A stretch of 64,000 nt of DNA from SLRI01 sp964402505 (lineage in GTDB: Bacteria > Pseudomonadota > Alphaproteobacteria > Geminicoccales > Geminicoccaceae). The notes beneath the pieces are model-generated. The model was not told where the DNA came from. It saw only the letters and a list, made by a program, of their open reading frames with translations, and did not search any database. Position 1 is the first letter of the stretch. Each line of letters starts with the position of its first letter. Below are positions 23,853 through 32,261 of the stretch, one piece after another. Where the stretch lies: positions 62,001 to 126,000 of the forward strand of contig CAYOCP010000002.1 in the NCBI GenBank assembly GCA_964402505.1. The letters run 5' to 3'. Both the position numbers and the translations under genes were made by a program.

Positions 23853-25147
23853 TGGAACGGCTGCTTGGCATCACGGTGATGCCCGAATGGATCCAGTCGG
23901 AGGGCATCGACCGGGTCCTGGACAATATCGAGAGGGCGGGAGCCAATGCGGTCGCCACCTCGCCCTATGTCATGGCGCCGAGCGACGATCCGGCAGCCGG
24001 GCGCGAGCCGCCGATCGATGCCGGCGCCGGCCGGGTGCGGCTGCTCGACCGCGATCTTTGGGGCCGGCGCGAGCTCAGGTGTGTGACCGCACCCAGCTTC
24101 GTGCCGGACAGGTCGCTCTACCAGGGGCTCCGCTACCAGCCGGCCGAGGCGGGCGAGCTGACCCGGCGCGAAGGCTCGAAGGTCGCAGCCTTCATCGAGG
24201 CGGCGCGCAAGCGCGGCATCGAGGTGCATCTCCAGGTCCAGGCCGCCATCCCGCCCGGCTATCGCGTGCAGTTCGGCGGTCCCGTGGCGGCGGACCAGCC
24301 GCTCCTGCCGGACGGCAGCCGGCACGAGGGCCGGGTCGACAGGAACGGCAGCCTCGCGGCACCGGAGATCATCGCCTATCTGGAAGCCCTGCTCCGGGAT
24401 GTCGTCAACGCCTACCCGACGGTCGACGCCATCCGGCTCGACTGGCCGGAATACCCGCCCTACACGCTCGACAGCTGGCTCTTCGATTTTTCGCCCCATG
24501 CCGAGCGTGTGGCGGCCGCGAGGGGGCACGACTTCGCGGCCTTGCGCCATGCGGCCGCCCGCTACCAGGCGGAGCCGGCGCTTCTTCTGGAGGAGGGATT
24601 GCGGCCGCTCGAGGCGCTCGGCCGCTTCAAGGCCGATCTGGTCTCGGAGCTGCTCCGCCGGGCCAAGGCCGTTCTGCCGTCCGGGCTGCGGCTCGTGGCG
24701 CATGCCTTCCCGCCGCCCTGGAACGGGCTCTCGGGGCTCGATTACGAAAGGGTCGGCACGATCGCGGACGACATCGCGGTCAAGCTCTACACCATGCACT
24801 GGCCGATGATGTTGCGTGGCTATCTCGAGCGCATGGGGCGGCTGGACGAGGCGGGGGCGGCGGCGATCCAGAAGCTCTTCGACACGGGCACAGCACCGCT
24901 CGACGCCCTTCGCTATCCCGAGCCGCTGGAGCCGCATCCGGTGAGCCGGGCGGCGCAGGCGCGGAAGATCCGGGCCGCCGCCGCGGCAGCTTTCGGCATC
25001 CACGCGGCGGCGCATGCCTATGGGCCCGTGGACGACGTGCTGGCGCGGGCGCGGGTCGCCTGGGAGGCCTCGGGCCGGCGCATCTGGCTCAACCGCTACG
25101 GCTATCTAAGCGATGCCAAGCTCGACGCGCTTCGCACGCTCGACTGA
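23852..25147 (+). CDS. Unrecognised protein, probable beta/alpha-barrel (glycosidase-like)
   Basis: A 431-residue soluble protein I cannot name. The pattern of strands and helices suggests a (beta/alpha)8 barrel: MPEWIQSEGIDRVLDNIERAG near the start, then GIEVHLQVQAAIPPG (about 122-136), VDAIRLDWPEYPPY (about 191-204), GLRLVAHAFPPPW and DDIAVKLYTMHW. Asp197 and Glu200 in the RLDWPEYP loop, at the end of a strand, look like the catalytic-site acids of glycoside-hydrolase-like barrels (GHL10/DUF187 type), but this is only structural analogy. It is last in the TctCBA-sulfatase transcript, 43 bases after the second sulfatase, suggesting it processes the same substrate, perhaps a sulfated glycoside. 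GTG 23834 is an alternative start. Confidence 0.7.
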   Translation: MERLLGITVMPEWIQSEGIDRVLDNIERAGANAVATSPYVMAPSDDPAAGREPPIDAGAGRVRLLDRDLWGRRELRCVTAPSFVPDRSLYQGLRYQPAEAGELTRREGSKVAAFIEAARKRGIEVHLQVQAAIPPGYRVQFGGPVAADQPLLPDGSRHEGRVDRNGSLAAPEIIAYLEALLRDVVNAYPTVDAIRLDWPEYPPYTLDSWLFDFSPHAERVAAARGHDFAALRHAAARYQAEPALLLEEGLRPLEALGRFKADLVSELLRRAKAVLPSGLRLVAHAFPPPWNGLSGLDYERVGTIADDIAVKLYTMHWPMMLRGYLERMGRLDEAGAAAIQKLFDTGTAPLDALRYPEPLEPHPVSRAAQARKIRAAAAAAFGIHAAAHAYGPVDDVLARARVAWEASGRRIWLNRYGYLSDAKLDALRTLD

Positions 25148-25150
25148 AGG

Positions 25151-25675
25151 CTAGGTCGGGGCTCCGGCGCGCTCCATCAGGGCGAGGAGGCCCTCGAGGA
25201 GGGCGGTCGGCGAGGGCGGGCAGCCCCGGATGTGGAGGTCGACCGGCACGACCTTCCCGACACCGCCCATGACGGCGTAGCTGGATTTGAAGATGCCGCC
25301 GTCCTCGGCGCAGTCGCCGACCGCGACCACCCATTTGGGGTCGGGCGTGGCTTCCCAGGCGATGCGCAGCGCCTCGGCCATGTTTCTCGTCACCGGGCCG
25401 GTCACCATGAGCACGTCGGCATGGCGCGGCGAGGCGACGAAGTGGAGGCCGAAGCGCTCCGCATCGTAGAAGGGGTTGCCCAGAGCGTGCATCTCGAGCT
25501 CGCAGCCGTTGCACGAGCCGGCATCGATGGCACGGATGGCGAGGCTGCGGCCGAGCCGGCGCCGGGCGGCTCGCTCGAAGGCCCGCCCGAGCTCGGCCAG
25601 GGCGTCATCTCGGGGTGCCGGCGCGGTCTCGGTGAGCGGCGGGCGGAGCAGGTTGGCGATCAGGAACTTGCGCAT
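25151..25675 (-). CDS. hyfI: Hydrogenase-4-like iron-sulfur small subunit (HyfI/NuoB family)
   Basis: A 174-residue NuoB-like protein. Cys55 and Cys58 (AGSCNGCELE), Cys122 (VGDCAED) and Cys152 (RGCPPSP) are the four ligands of the proximal 4Fe-4S cluster; the C-x-x-C-E form is the hydrogenase-type rather than the CC-type of complex I. It should dock onto HyfG and pass electrons to or from it. It is the last gene of the operon; its ATG directly follows the HyfG stop. It ends 3 bases from the convergent barrel-protein gene. No NuoI/HyfH-type ferredoxin subunit follows, so the next electron carrier is unknown. Confidence 0.9.
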   Translation of the reverse strand: MRKFLIANLLRPPLTETAPAPRDDALAELGRAFERAARRRLGRSLAIRAIDAGSCNGCELEMHALGNPFYDAERFGLHFVASPRHADVLMVTGPVTRNMAEALRIAWEATPDPKWVVAVGDCAEDGGIFKSSYAVMGGVGKVVPVDLHIRGCPPSPTALLEGLLALMERAGAPT

Positions 25676-27184
25676 TCAGAGGTCGTGCCCGGAATAGGAG
25701 CAGTTGAAGGATTTGTTGCAGAGCGGGAAGTCGGCGATGATGTTGCCCAGGATCGCCGCCTCGAGCAGCGGCCACTGGAACCAGGAAGGGTCGCGGAGGT
25801 GGCAGCGGGCGATCCGGCCTTCCGCATCGAGCTTGAGCCAGACGAGGATGTCGCCCCGAAAGCCCTCGACGAGGGCCATGCCTTCGCCGGCTCTCGGCTG
25901 AGGATCGACCAGGATGGGGCCGTCGGGCAGGGTGGCGAGGAGCTGGTCGACGAGGCCCAGGCTCTCCTCCACCTCGCGGATGCGGACCCAGACCCGGGCA
26001 TCGACATCGCCCGCCTCCAGCACCGGCACCTCGAAGTCGAGGCGTTCGTAGGGCGGGTATCCCACGGCCTTCCGGCTGTCGAAGCGGCGGCCCGAGGCGC
26101 GGCCGATGGGGCCGCCGGCGCCGAACTGGCGGGCGAGGGCGGAATCGAGCCTGCCGGTGCCGACCGTCCGGTCCTGGAGCGAGGCGGCACCGTCATAGAG
26201 GTCGACGAGGACGGGAAAGCGCTTGCGGATGGCGGCGAGGTGGCCGCGGATGGCCTCGGCGCCGGCCGTGTCGAGCTCGCCCGTGACGCCGCCCGGCACC
26301 ACGCGGTCGCGCATCAGCCGGTGGCCGAAGGCGGCATCGGCGGCGCGCAGGACCCGCTCGCGCAAGACGCCGCATTCGGCCAGCATCAGCGCGAAGGAGG
26401 CATCGTTGCAGATGCCGCCGATGTCGCCCAGGTGATTGGCGAGCCGCTCGAGCTCGGCCATGACCGCGCGCAGGGCCACCGCGCGGGGTGGGGCGGTCAC
26501 GCCCGTCGCCGCCTCGACGGCACGGGCGAAGGCGAGCGCGAAGGCCACGGTGGAATCGCCCGAAAGGCGGCCGGCGAGCTTCGCACCCCGGGCGAGGTCG
26601 GCTCCTGCCATCAGGCTCTCGATGCCCTTGTGGGTGAAGCCCAGGCGCTCCTCGACGCGGACCAGGGTTTCGCCCGAGGCGGTGAAGCGGAAATGGCCGG
26701 GCTCGATGATGCCGGCATGGATGGGGCCGACCGCGACATGGTGGAGGGCATCGCCCTCGGCCGGAAGGAAGCCGTAGGGTGGCGGCTCGCCGGCGCGGGG
26801 CCCGGGCGTTCCGAGTGGGTGGGCGAGCTCCCAGCGGCCGTGATCGAGCCAGGGCCGCGTATCCTCGAGGCCGGCAGGCTCCAGGCCGAGGAGGTCCCGG
26901 ATCGCGCGCTCGAGCCGGATGGCCGGCGGATGGAGGCGGCCGACCGAAGGGTAGCGGCCCCGGTCGGGGGCGACGCTGACCACGCCGAGCGTGCCGGGCC
27001 CGTCCTCGAGGAGCGCCATGTGGACGGCATCGTGCTCGGCCCAGAGGCCCATGAGGGTCCAATGGCCCTCCGCGAGCCGCTCGATGGCGAGACCCCAACG
27101 GGCCGCATCGAGGCGGGTGCGGGGCCAGGGGCGATGGCCCGAAACGGGGCTGCCCTCGGCCAGGAGATCCTTCAGATTCGGCAT
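25676..27184 (-). CDS. hyfG: Hydrogenase-4-like large subunit without NiFe ligands (HyfG/NuoCD-like, Ehr type)
   Basis: A 502-residue fusion of a NuoC-like N-terminal domain (to about residue 150) and a NuoD/hydrogenase large-subunit-like domain (GETLVRVEERLGFTHKGIE onward). NiFe hydrogenases bind the metal with CGxC near the start of this domain and DPCxxC at the end. The first site reads AGRLSGDSTVAFALA with no cysteine; the last reads FPLCNKSFNCSYSGHDL, keeping one cysteine (Cys495) where the pair should be and serine at the other. The NiFe centre therefore cannot form. Such energy-converting-hydrogenase-related (Ehr) subunits are known but their substrate is not. Start ATG 27184 has GAGGG upstream; it follows hyfF by 10 bases. 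Confidence 0.88.
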   Translation of the reverse strand: MPNLKDLLAEGSPVSGHRPWPRTRLDAARWGLAIERLAEGHWTLMGLWAEHDAVHMALLEDGPGTLGVVSVAPDRGRYPSVGRLHPPAIRLERAIRDLLGLEPAGLEDTRPWLDHGRWELAHPLGTPGPRAGEPPPYGFLPAEGDALHHVAVGPIHAGIIEPGHFRFTASGETLVRVEERLGFTHKGIESLMAGADLARGAKLAGRLSGDSTVAFALAFARAVEAATGVTAPPRAVALRAVMAELERLANHLGDIGGICNDASFALMLAECGVLRERVLRAADAAFGHRLMRDRVVPGGVTGELDTAGAEAIRGHLAAIRKRFPVLVDLYDGAASLQDRTVGTGRLDSALARQFGAGGPIGRASGRRFDSRKAVGYPPYERLDFEVPVLEAGDVDARVWVRIREVEESLGLVDQLLATLPDGPILVDPQPRAGEGMALVEGFRGDILVWLKLDAEGRIARCHLRDPSWFQWPLLEAAILGNIIADFPLCNKSFNCSYSGHDL

Positions 27185-27194
27185 GACGTGTCCC

Positions 27195-28637
27195 TCATCC
27201 GAGCAGGATCCCGACATGCTGGAACCAGGCGACGAGCGGCGGCGGCAGGTACACGCCGGCGACGAGCACCAGCGCCAGATGCGCCTGCATGGGCAGATTG
27301 GTGCCGGTCGAAGGTGCCGTGCTGCCGGTCGGCTCGCCGAAGGCGATGCCGGTCAGGCGCAGGAGCAGGGCACCCAGGGCGACGAGCAGGCCCAGCACGA
27401 GCGGGAGGGCGAGCAGCGGCAGGCGCGCGAAGCTCGAGGTGACGACGAGGAACTCGCTCATGAAGATGCCCATGGGCGGCAGGCCGGCGATGGCGAGGAC
27501 CCCGATGACGAGGCCCCAGCCGAGGGCGGGATGGCTCTGCGTCAGGCCCCTGATCTCGGCGATGCGCTGGGTGCCCTTGACCTGGGCGATATTGCCGACG
27601 GCGAAGAAGATCGCGGATTTGGTGAGGCTGTGCATGACCATGTGCAGGAGGCCGGCGAAATTGGCGAGCGGCCCGCCCATGCCGAAGGCGAAGACGATGA
27701 TGCCCATGTGCTCGATCGAGGAGTAGGCGAAGAAGCGTTTGATGTCGCGCCGGCGGTAGAGCATGAAGGCGGCGAAGACGAGCGAGCCCAGGCCCATGGC
27801 GACCATGAGCGGCCCCGGGGCGATGGCGAGCGGGTTGGCGGCGAGCAGGATCTTGAAGCGCAGGAGTGCGTAGAGGGCGACGTTGAGAAGGAGGCCCGAG
27901 AGCACCGCCGAGATGGGTGTCGGGCCTTCGGCATGGGCATCGGGCAGCCAGGCGTGCACGGGTGCGAGCCCGACCTTGGTGCCGTAGCCGAGCAGGAGGA
28001 AGACGAAGGCGACGCTCAGGAGATCCGGGTCGAACGCCGCGGCCTTGTCGACCAGCACGGTCCAGACCATGGCGTCCGTGCCTTCGCCGACCACCGGCTG
28101 GGCGGCGGTGTAGAAGAGGATCGTGCCGAAGAGGGCGAGGGCGATGCCGACGCTGCCGAGGATGAAGTATTTCCAGGCCGCCTCCAGGGCTTCGTGCGTC
28201 TGGTAGATGCCGACCATGAGGACGGTGGTCAGCGTCGCCAGCTCCACGGCCACCCACATGAGGCCGATATTGTTCGACACGAACGCGAGGTTCATGCCGA
28301 ACATCATGAGCTGGTACATGGCGTGATAGAAGCGGAGCTTGGTCGCGGTCAGCCGGCCGGTCTCGATCTCGTGCTGGATGTAGCCGGCGCTGAAGACGCT
28401 CGTGGTGAAGGCGACGAAGCAGTTGAGCACGATGAAGACGATGTTCAGGTCGTCGACGAGGAGGTAGGTGCCGGGCGCCGGCCGCTCGAGGGCGAAGAGC
28501 AGGAGGGCGGCGAGCAGGGTGAGGAGGCTGGCGGCGACGTTGAGGCGGGAGGTCAGCCGGTAGCCGGGAAGGGCGGCGAGCAGGGCGGCCGCGGCGAGCG
28601 GGATCCAGAGGACGGCGGCGACGGGATCCATGCTCAC
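27195..28637 (-). CDS. hyfF: Hydrogenase-4-like antiporter subunit HyfF (NuoN/NuoM-like)
   Basis: A 480-residue membrane protein with about 14 helices of the Mrp-antiporter/NuoLMN family. The proton-path residues are kept: Glu in LMWVAVELATLTTVL, Lys in GYGTKVGLAPVHAWLPDAH and Lys in MHSLTKSAIFF. It should move protons or sodium when electrons pass through the peripheral arm. The start is GTG 28637, overlapping the HyfE stop (GTGA), or ATG 28631 two codons later. It lies between hyfE and hyfG, the usual hyf order. Confidence 0.9.
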   Translation of the reverse strand: MSMDPVAAVLWIPLAAAALLAALPGYRLTSRLNVAASLLTLLAALLLFALERPAPGTYLLVDDLNIVFIVLNCFVAFTTSVFSAGYIQHEIETGRLTATKLRFYHAMYQLMMFGMNLAFVSNNIGLMWVAVELATLTTVLMVGIYQTHEALEAAWKYFILGSVGIALALFGTILFYTAAQPVVGEGTDAMVWTVLVDKAAAFDPDLLSVAFVFLLLGYGTKVGLAPVHAWLPDAHAEGPTPISAVLSGLLLNVALYALLRFKILLAANPLAIAPGPLMVAMGLGSLVFAAFMLYRRRDIKRFFAYSSIEHMGIIVFAFGMGGPLANFAGLLHMVMHSLTKSAIFFAVGNIAQVKGTQRIAEIRGLTQSHPALGWGLVIGVLAIAGLPPMGIFMSEFLVVTSSFARLPLLALPLVLGLLVALGALLLRLTGIAFGEPTGSTAPSTGTNLPMQAHLALVLVAGVYLPPPLVAWFQHVGILLG

Positions 28638-29296
28638 GGCCGCTCGCCCCGAAAGGCGTCGAGCGCGCCCGTGTCGACGGTGTCGAAGCGCTCGCGGATG
28701 CGGAAGAGGAAGACGCCGATGACGATGAAGGCGATCAGGATCGAGAAGGCGACGCTGATCTCGACCACGAGCGGCATGCCGAGCGCACCGGTGGCGGCCA
28801 GGATCAGCCCGTTCTCGAGCGACATGAAGCCGATCACCTGGCTCACGGCGTTGCGCCGGGTGACCATCAGGAGGAGGCCGAGGAGCAGCACGGCGAGCGC
28901 GAAGGCGAGGTCCTCGCGCGCGAGCGGATCAGCCTCGGGCGTGATCTCGAGGATCACGGCGAGGGAGAGGGCGACGAGGCCCATGCCGGCGAGCATGGTC
29001 GGTCCGATGCCGACCACGGTCTCGATTTCCCTGTGGATGCCGAGCCGGCGGATGATGCGCTGCAGGGCCAAAGGCACGATCAGCGCCTTGAAGAGGAGGG
29101 TGATGACGGCCGTGACGTAGAGGTGCGGGGCATTTTGGATGAGCGCCTGCCAGGCGACCGAGAGGGCCAGCACGAGGGCGTGGAGCGCGTAGGTGTTGAC
29201 CAGGGCCGAGAGCCGGTCCTGGTAGAGCAGCATGAAGCTGACGAGGACGAGCCCGCCGGCCAGGAGATGGGCGATGTCGAAGGCGAGGCTGCCCAT
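28634..29296 (-). CDS. hyfE: Hydrogenase-4 component E (HyfE)
   Basis: A 220-residue protein with about six to seven membrane helices, a fusion-like relative of NuoK with extra helices. The motif GFMSLENGLILAATG near residue 160 contains the NuoK-type membrane glutamate involved in proton transfer. HyfE occurs only in Hyf-type and related complexes, not in complex I, so it is diagnostic for this family. ATG 29296 overlaps the HyfC stop by one base (TGATG), and the stop overlaps hyfF. Confidence 0.92.
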   Translation of the reverse strand: MGSLAFDIAHLLAGGLVLVSFMLLYQDRLSALVNTYALHALVLALSVAWQALIQNAPHLYVTAVITLLFKALIVPLALQRIIRRLGIHREIETVVGIGPTMLAGMGLVALSLAVILEITPEADPLAREDLAFALAVLLLGLLLMVTRRNAVSQVIGFMSLENGLILAATGALGMPLVVEISVAFSILIAFIVIGVFLFRIRERFDTVDTGALDAFRGERP

Positions 29297-30267
29297 CAGA
29301 TGCTCCGGGAGACGAAGAGGAGGAGTGTGGCCAGCAGGCCCAGCATGAGGGCGGCGCCGAGGAGCTGCGGCACCCGGAAGACCCGCATCTTGGCGATCGC
29401 GGTCTCGAGGAGTGCGAGCAAGACGGCCGCCACCGCGAGCTTGGCGAGGAAGGCCAGGAGGCCCTCGAGATAGGGCAGGGGGCCGGCGCCGGCGGTGGCG
29501 AGGCCCGTGGGGAAGAAGATCGAGACGATGAGGGAGAAGAAGAGCAGGAGCTTGAGCGAGGCGGCGAGCTCGATCATGGCGAGGTGTCGGCCGGAATATT
29601 CGAGCACCATGGCCTCGTGGACCATGGTGAGCTCGAGATGGGTGGCCGGGTTGTCGACGGGGATGCGCGCGTTCTCGGCAAGGGCGACGATGACGAGGGC
29701 GATGAGGGCGAGGCCGAGCGAGACCCGAAGCCCGACCGCGTCGGAGCCGAGGAAGGCGGCGATCGTGACGAGCTGGGTGGAGCCCGCGACGAGGGCGAGG
29801 GTGAAGATGATGAGCAGCATGGCGGGCTCGGCCAGGGACGCGATCATCACCTCGCGGCTGGAGCCGATGCCGCCGAAGCCGGTGCCGACATCCATGCCGG
29901 CGAGCGCCAGAAGGAAGCGGGCGCTGGCGAGGAGGGCGATGATGACGATGAGATCGGCGCTCCAGCTGAAGACGAGGCCCGAGGCGAAGGTCGGCACGAG
30001 CGCCGTCGCCACCCAGGTCGCGGCGAAGATCAGGTAGGGTGCGATGCGGAAGAGCCAGGAGGCATTCTCGGCCAGCACCACCTCCTTGCGCAGGAGGCGG
30101 GCGAGGTCGCGGTAGGGCTGCAGCACGGAGGGACCCCGGCGCCGCAGGAGCCGCGCCTTGAGGAGCCGCACGAGGCCGGTGAGCCCCGGGGCCAGGAGCA
30201 GCACCACCGTCATCTGCATGCCCTGGACGACGAGGCCCTGAATCGGCCCTACCTGGATCAGCTCCAT
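29296..30267 (-). CDS. hyfC: Hydrogenase-4-like membrane anchor HyfC (NuoH-like)
   Basis: A 323-residue membrane protein with about eight helices, homologous to NuoH/HycD. ENARIPVDNPATHLELTMVH and MVLEYSGRHLAMIE are the conserved charged loops that join peripheral and membrane arms. In complex I this subunit also forms part of the quinone tunnel; whether a quinone binds here is not known. The first ten bases of the gene overlap the end of hyfB, and no separate ribosome site is obvious, indicating coupled translation. Confidence 0.92.
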   Translation of the reverse strand: MELIQVGPIQGLVVQGMQMTVVLLLAPGLTGLVRLLKARLLRRRGPSVLQPYRDLARLLRKEVVLAENASWLFRIAPYLIFAATWVATALVPTFASGLVFSWSADLIVIIALLASARFLLALAGMDVGTGFGGIGSSREVMIASLAEPAMLLIIFTLALVAGSTQLVTIAAFLGSDAVGLRVSLGLALIALVIVALAENARIPVDNPATHLELTMVHEAMVLEYSGRHLAMIELAASLKLLLFFSLIVSIFFPTGLATAGAGPLPYLEGLLAFLAKLAVAAVLLALLETAIAKMRVFRVPQLLGAALMLGLLATLLLFVSRSI

Positions 30268-32261
30268 AGCGCCAGCGCCAGAAGGAGGAGGACGAGGGCC
30301 GCGAAGACGAGCCCGAGATAACGGCGGATGGTCAGGAATTGCAGGGCGTTGAGGCGCTGTGCGGTGCCGTCGACGAGGCCGGCGACCGGCAGGTAGAGCC
30401 GCTCCCAGATGACGTCCGTCTGGCGCAGCTCGTGGCGGGCCGGGCGGAGCTCGCCCGGCTTCGGCATGTCGACGGTCTCGCTCGAGCGCAGCAGGAGCGG
30501 GCCGAGGACGCGCCCGATCGGCTGGACGAAGCTGGCGCCGCTGTACTGGCTCGCCGGCACGTGCTGATCGAAGCCGCAGCCCCAGGCGGGGCCGCGGCGC
30601 AGATCGCGCGACGCGAAGCGGTGGATGGCCCAAGCCGTGAGCCAGCTCGAGGCGAGGATGAAGAGGAAGACGAGCAGCCCGTTATACGAGCTCCGGCTCT
30701 CGGCGATCGGCACGATGGTGAGCCAGGCGCGCGCGTGCTGGGTGGGCATGGTCTGGCCGAGCAGGCTTTGGGTGACGGGTCCGAGGCCATCGATCACGAG
30801 CCCCGGCAGGATGCCGGCGAGAAGGCAGAGGAGGGCGAGGCCGATCATGGCGGTGAGCGAGAGCCGGTCGACCTCGCGGGCAGCCTGCGGCGCCGGCGAG
30901 CGTGGGCGGCCGAGGAAGGTGATGCCGTAGGCCTTGACGAAGCAGGCGGCAGCGAGTGCGGCCGCCAGGGCCAGCATGGCGCCGACGGCCGGCACCATCA
31001 CCTTGAGCCCCCAGCCGGCGAACTCCGGGCTTTGCAGGATCGCCTGGAAGAGCAGCCATTCCGAGGCGAAGCCGTTGAAGGGTGGCAGGGCGGCGATGGC
31101 GACGGATCCCGCGAGGACGACGACGCTGGTGACCGGCAGGCGATGGATCAGCCCGCCGAGCCGCTCCATGTCGGCCGTGCCGGTCGAGGTCAGGACCGCT
31201 CCCGCTCCCATGAAGAGGAGGCTCTTGAAGAGGGTATGGTTGAGCGCGTGGAAGAGGGCGGCGGTCAGCGCCAGGGCGGCCGCGGCCGCCATTCCGTTCG
31301 CCCGGAAGGCGAGGGCGAGGCCGACGCCGACGAAGACGATGCCGACATTCTCGATCGTGCTGTAGGCCAGAAGCCGCTTCAGGTCCCGCTGCATCAGCGC
31401 CATGAGGATGCCCATGACGGCCGTGGCCCCACCCATGAAGAGGACGAGCAGGCTCGCCCACCAGGGCGGCACGGCCAGAAGATCCATGATGATGCGCAAG
31501 AAGCCGTAGATCGCGACCTTGGTCATGACGCCGCTCATCAGGGCCGAGACGTGGCTCGGCGCCGCCGGATGGGCGAGCGGCAGCCAGACGTGGAGCGGCA
31601 CGAGGCCGGCCTTGGAGCCGGCGCCGAGCAGGGTGAGGAGGAGGACCAGCGTGGCGGTCCATGGGCTCGTCGCTAGGGTGCGGATCTCGGCGAAGCCGTA
31701 GGTGCCGGTGGCGCCGGCGAGGAGGCCGAAGGCGAGAAGGAGGGCGACCGTGCCGCCGCTCGCCATGGCGAGGTAGACATAGCCCGCCTGCCGGTTGGCG
31801 GCGGCGCGGTGCTGCGTGAGCACGAGGGCCCAGGAGGCCAGGGACATGAGCTCCCAGGCGAAGAGGAAGGTGAAGGCGTCGTCGGCGACGAGGACGAGGG
31901 TCATGCCGGCGAGGAAGAGCGGATAGAACGGCAGGACGCGCTCCGGGGCCGCCTCGTGGCGGCCGTAGCCGAGGCCGTAGAGGCTGGCGAAGCCGCCGCC
32001 GATGGCGACGAGCATCAGGAAGAACGAGGAGAGCGGGTCGACGCGGAAGCGGGCGCCGATCCAGGGCAGGCCGAGCGGCAGGCTCTGCGCCGATTCCACA
32101 CCGGGGAGCAGGGAGGCGAGGGCGAGGACGAGGAGGACGGCCATGGCGGCGAGGCTGGCGCCGTAGACCAGCGCGCGGGTGCCGGGCCTTCCGGCGCGCA
32201 GGGCGGCGAGTGCGCCCGTGACGATGAGCAGGGCGATCACGAGGAGGAGGCCGGTCGTCAT
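30258..32261 (-). CDS. hyfB: Hydrogenase-4-like antiporter subunit HyfB (NuoL-like)
   Basis: A 667-residue membrane protein with about 16 helices. Antiporter residues are conserved: Glu in FLFAWELMSLASWALV, Lys in GAGSKAGLVPLHVWLPLAHP, and Lys in HALNHTLFKSLLFMGAG. The long C-terminal part with PAWGCGFDQ and QYSGASFVQP is typical of HyfB/HycC rather than NuoL. It is the first structural gene of the operon, and its ATG overlaps the stop of the XRE-type regulator (ATGA at 32258-32261). A second HyfD-type antiporter gene is absent. Confidence 0.93.
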   Translation of the reverse strand: MTTGLLLVIALLIVTGALAALRAGRPGTRALVYGASLAAMAVLLVLALASLLPGVESAQSLPLGLPWIGARFRVDPLSSFFLMLVAIGGGFASLYGLGYGRHEAAPERVLPFYPLFLAGMTLVLVADDAFTFLFAWELMSLASWALVLTQHRAAANRQAGYVYLAMASGGTVALLLAFGLLAGATGTYGFAEIRTLATSPWTATLVLLLTLLGAGSKAGLVPLHVWLPLAHPAAPSHVSALMSGVMTKVAIYGFLRIIMDLLAVPPWWASLLVLFMGGATAVMGILMALMQRDLKRLLAYSTIENVGIVFVGVGLALAFRANGMAAAAALALTAALFHALNHTLFKSLLFMGAGAVLTSTGTADMERLGGLIHRLPVTSVVVLAGSVAIAALPPFNGFASEWLLFQAILQSPEFAGWGLKVMVPAVGAMLALAAALAAACFVKAYGITFLGRPRSPAPQAAREVDRLSLTAMIGLALLCLLAGILPGLVIDGLGPVTQSLLGQTMPTQHARAWLTIVPIAESRSSYNGLLVFLFILASSWLTAWAIHRFASRDLRRGPAWGCGFDQHVPASQYSGASFVQPIGRVLGPLLLRSSETVDMPKPGELRPARHELRQTDVIWERLYLPVAGLVDGTAQRLNALQFLTIRRYLGLVFAALVLLLLALALWS

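Noticed and set aside
25676..27184. Formate hydrogenlyase or true hydrogenase-4
   Set aside because: The large subunit lacks the NiFe ligands, and no formate dehydrogenase, ferredoxin subunit or hydrogenase maturation gene is nearby.
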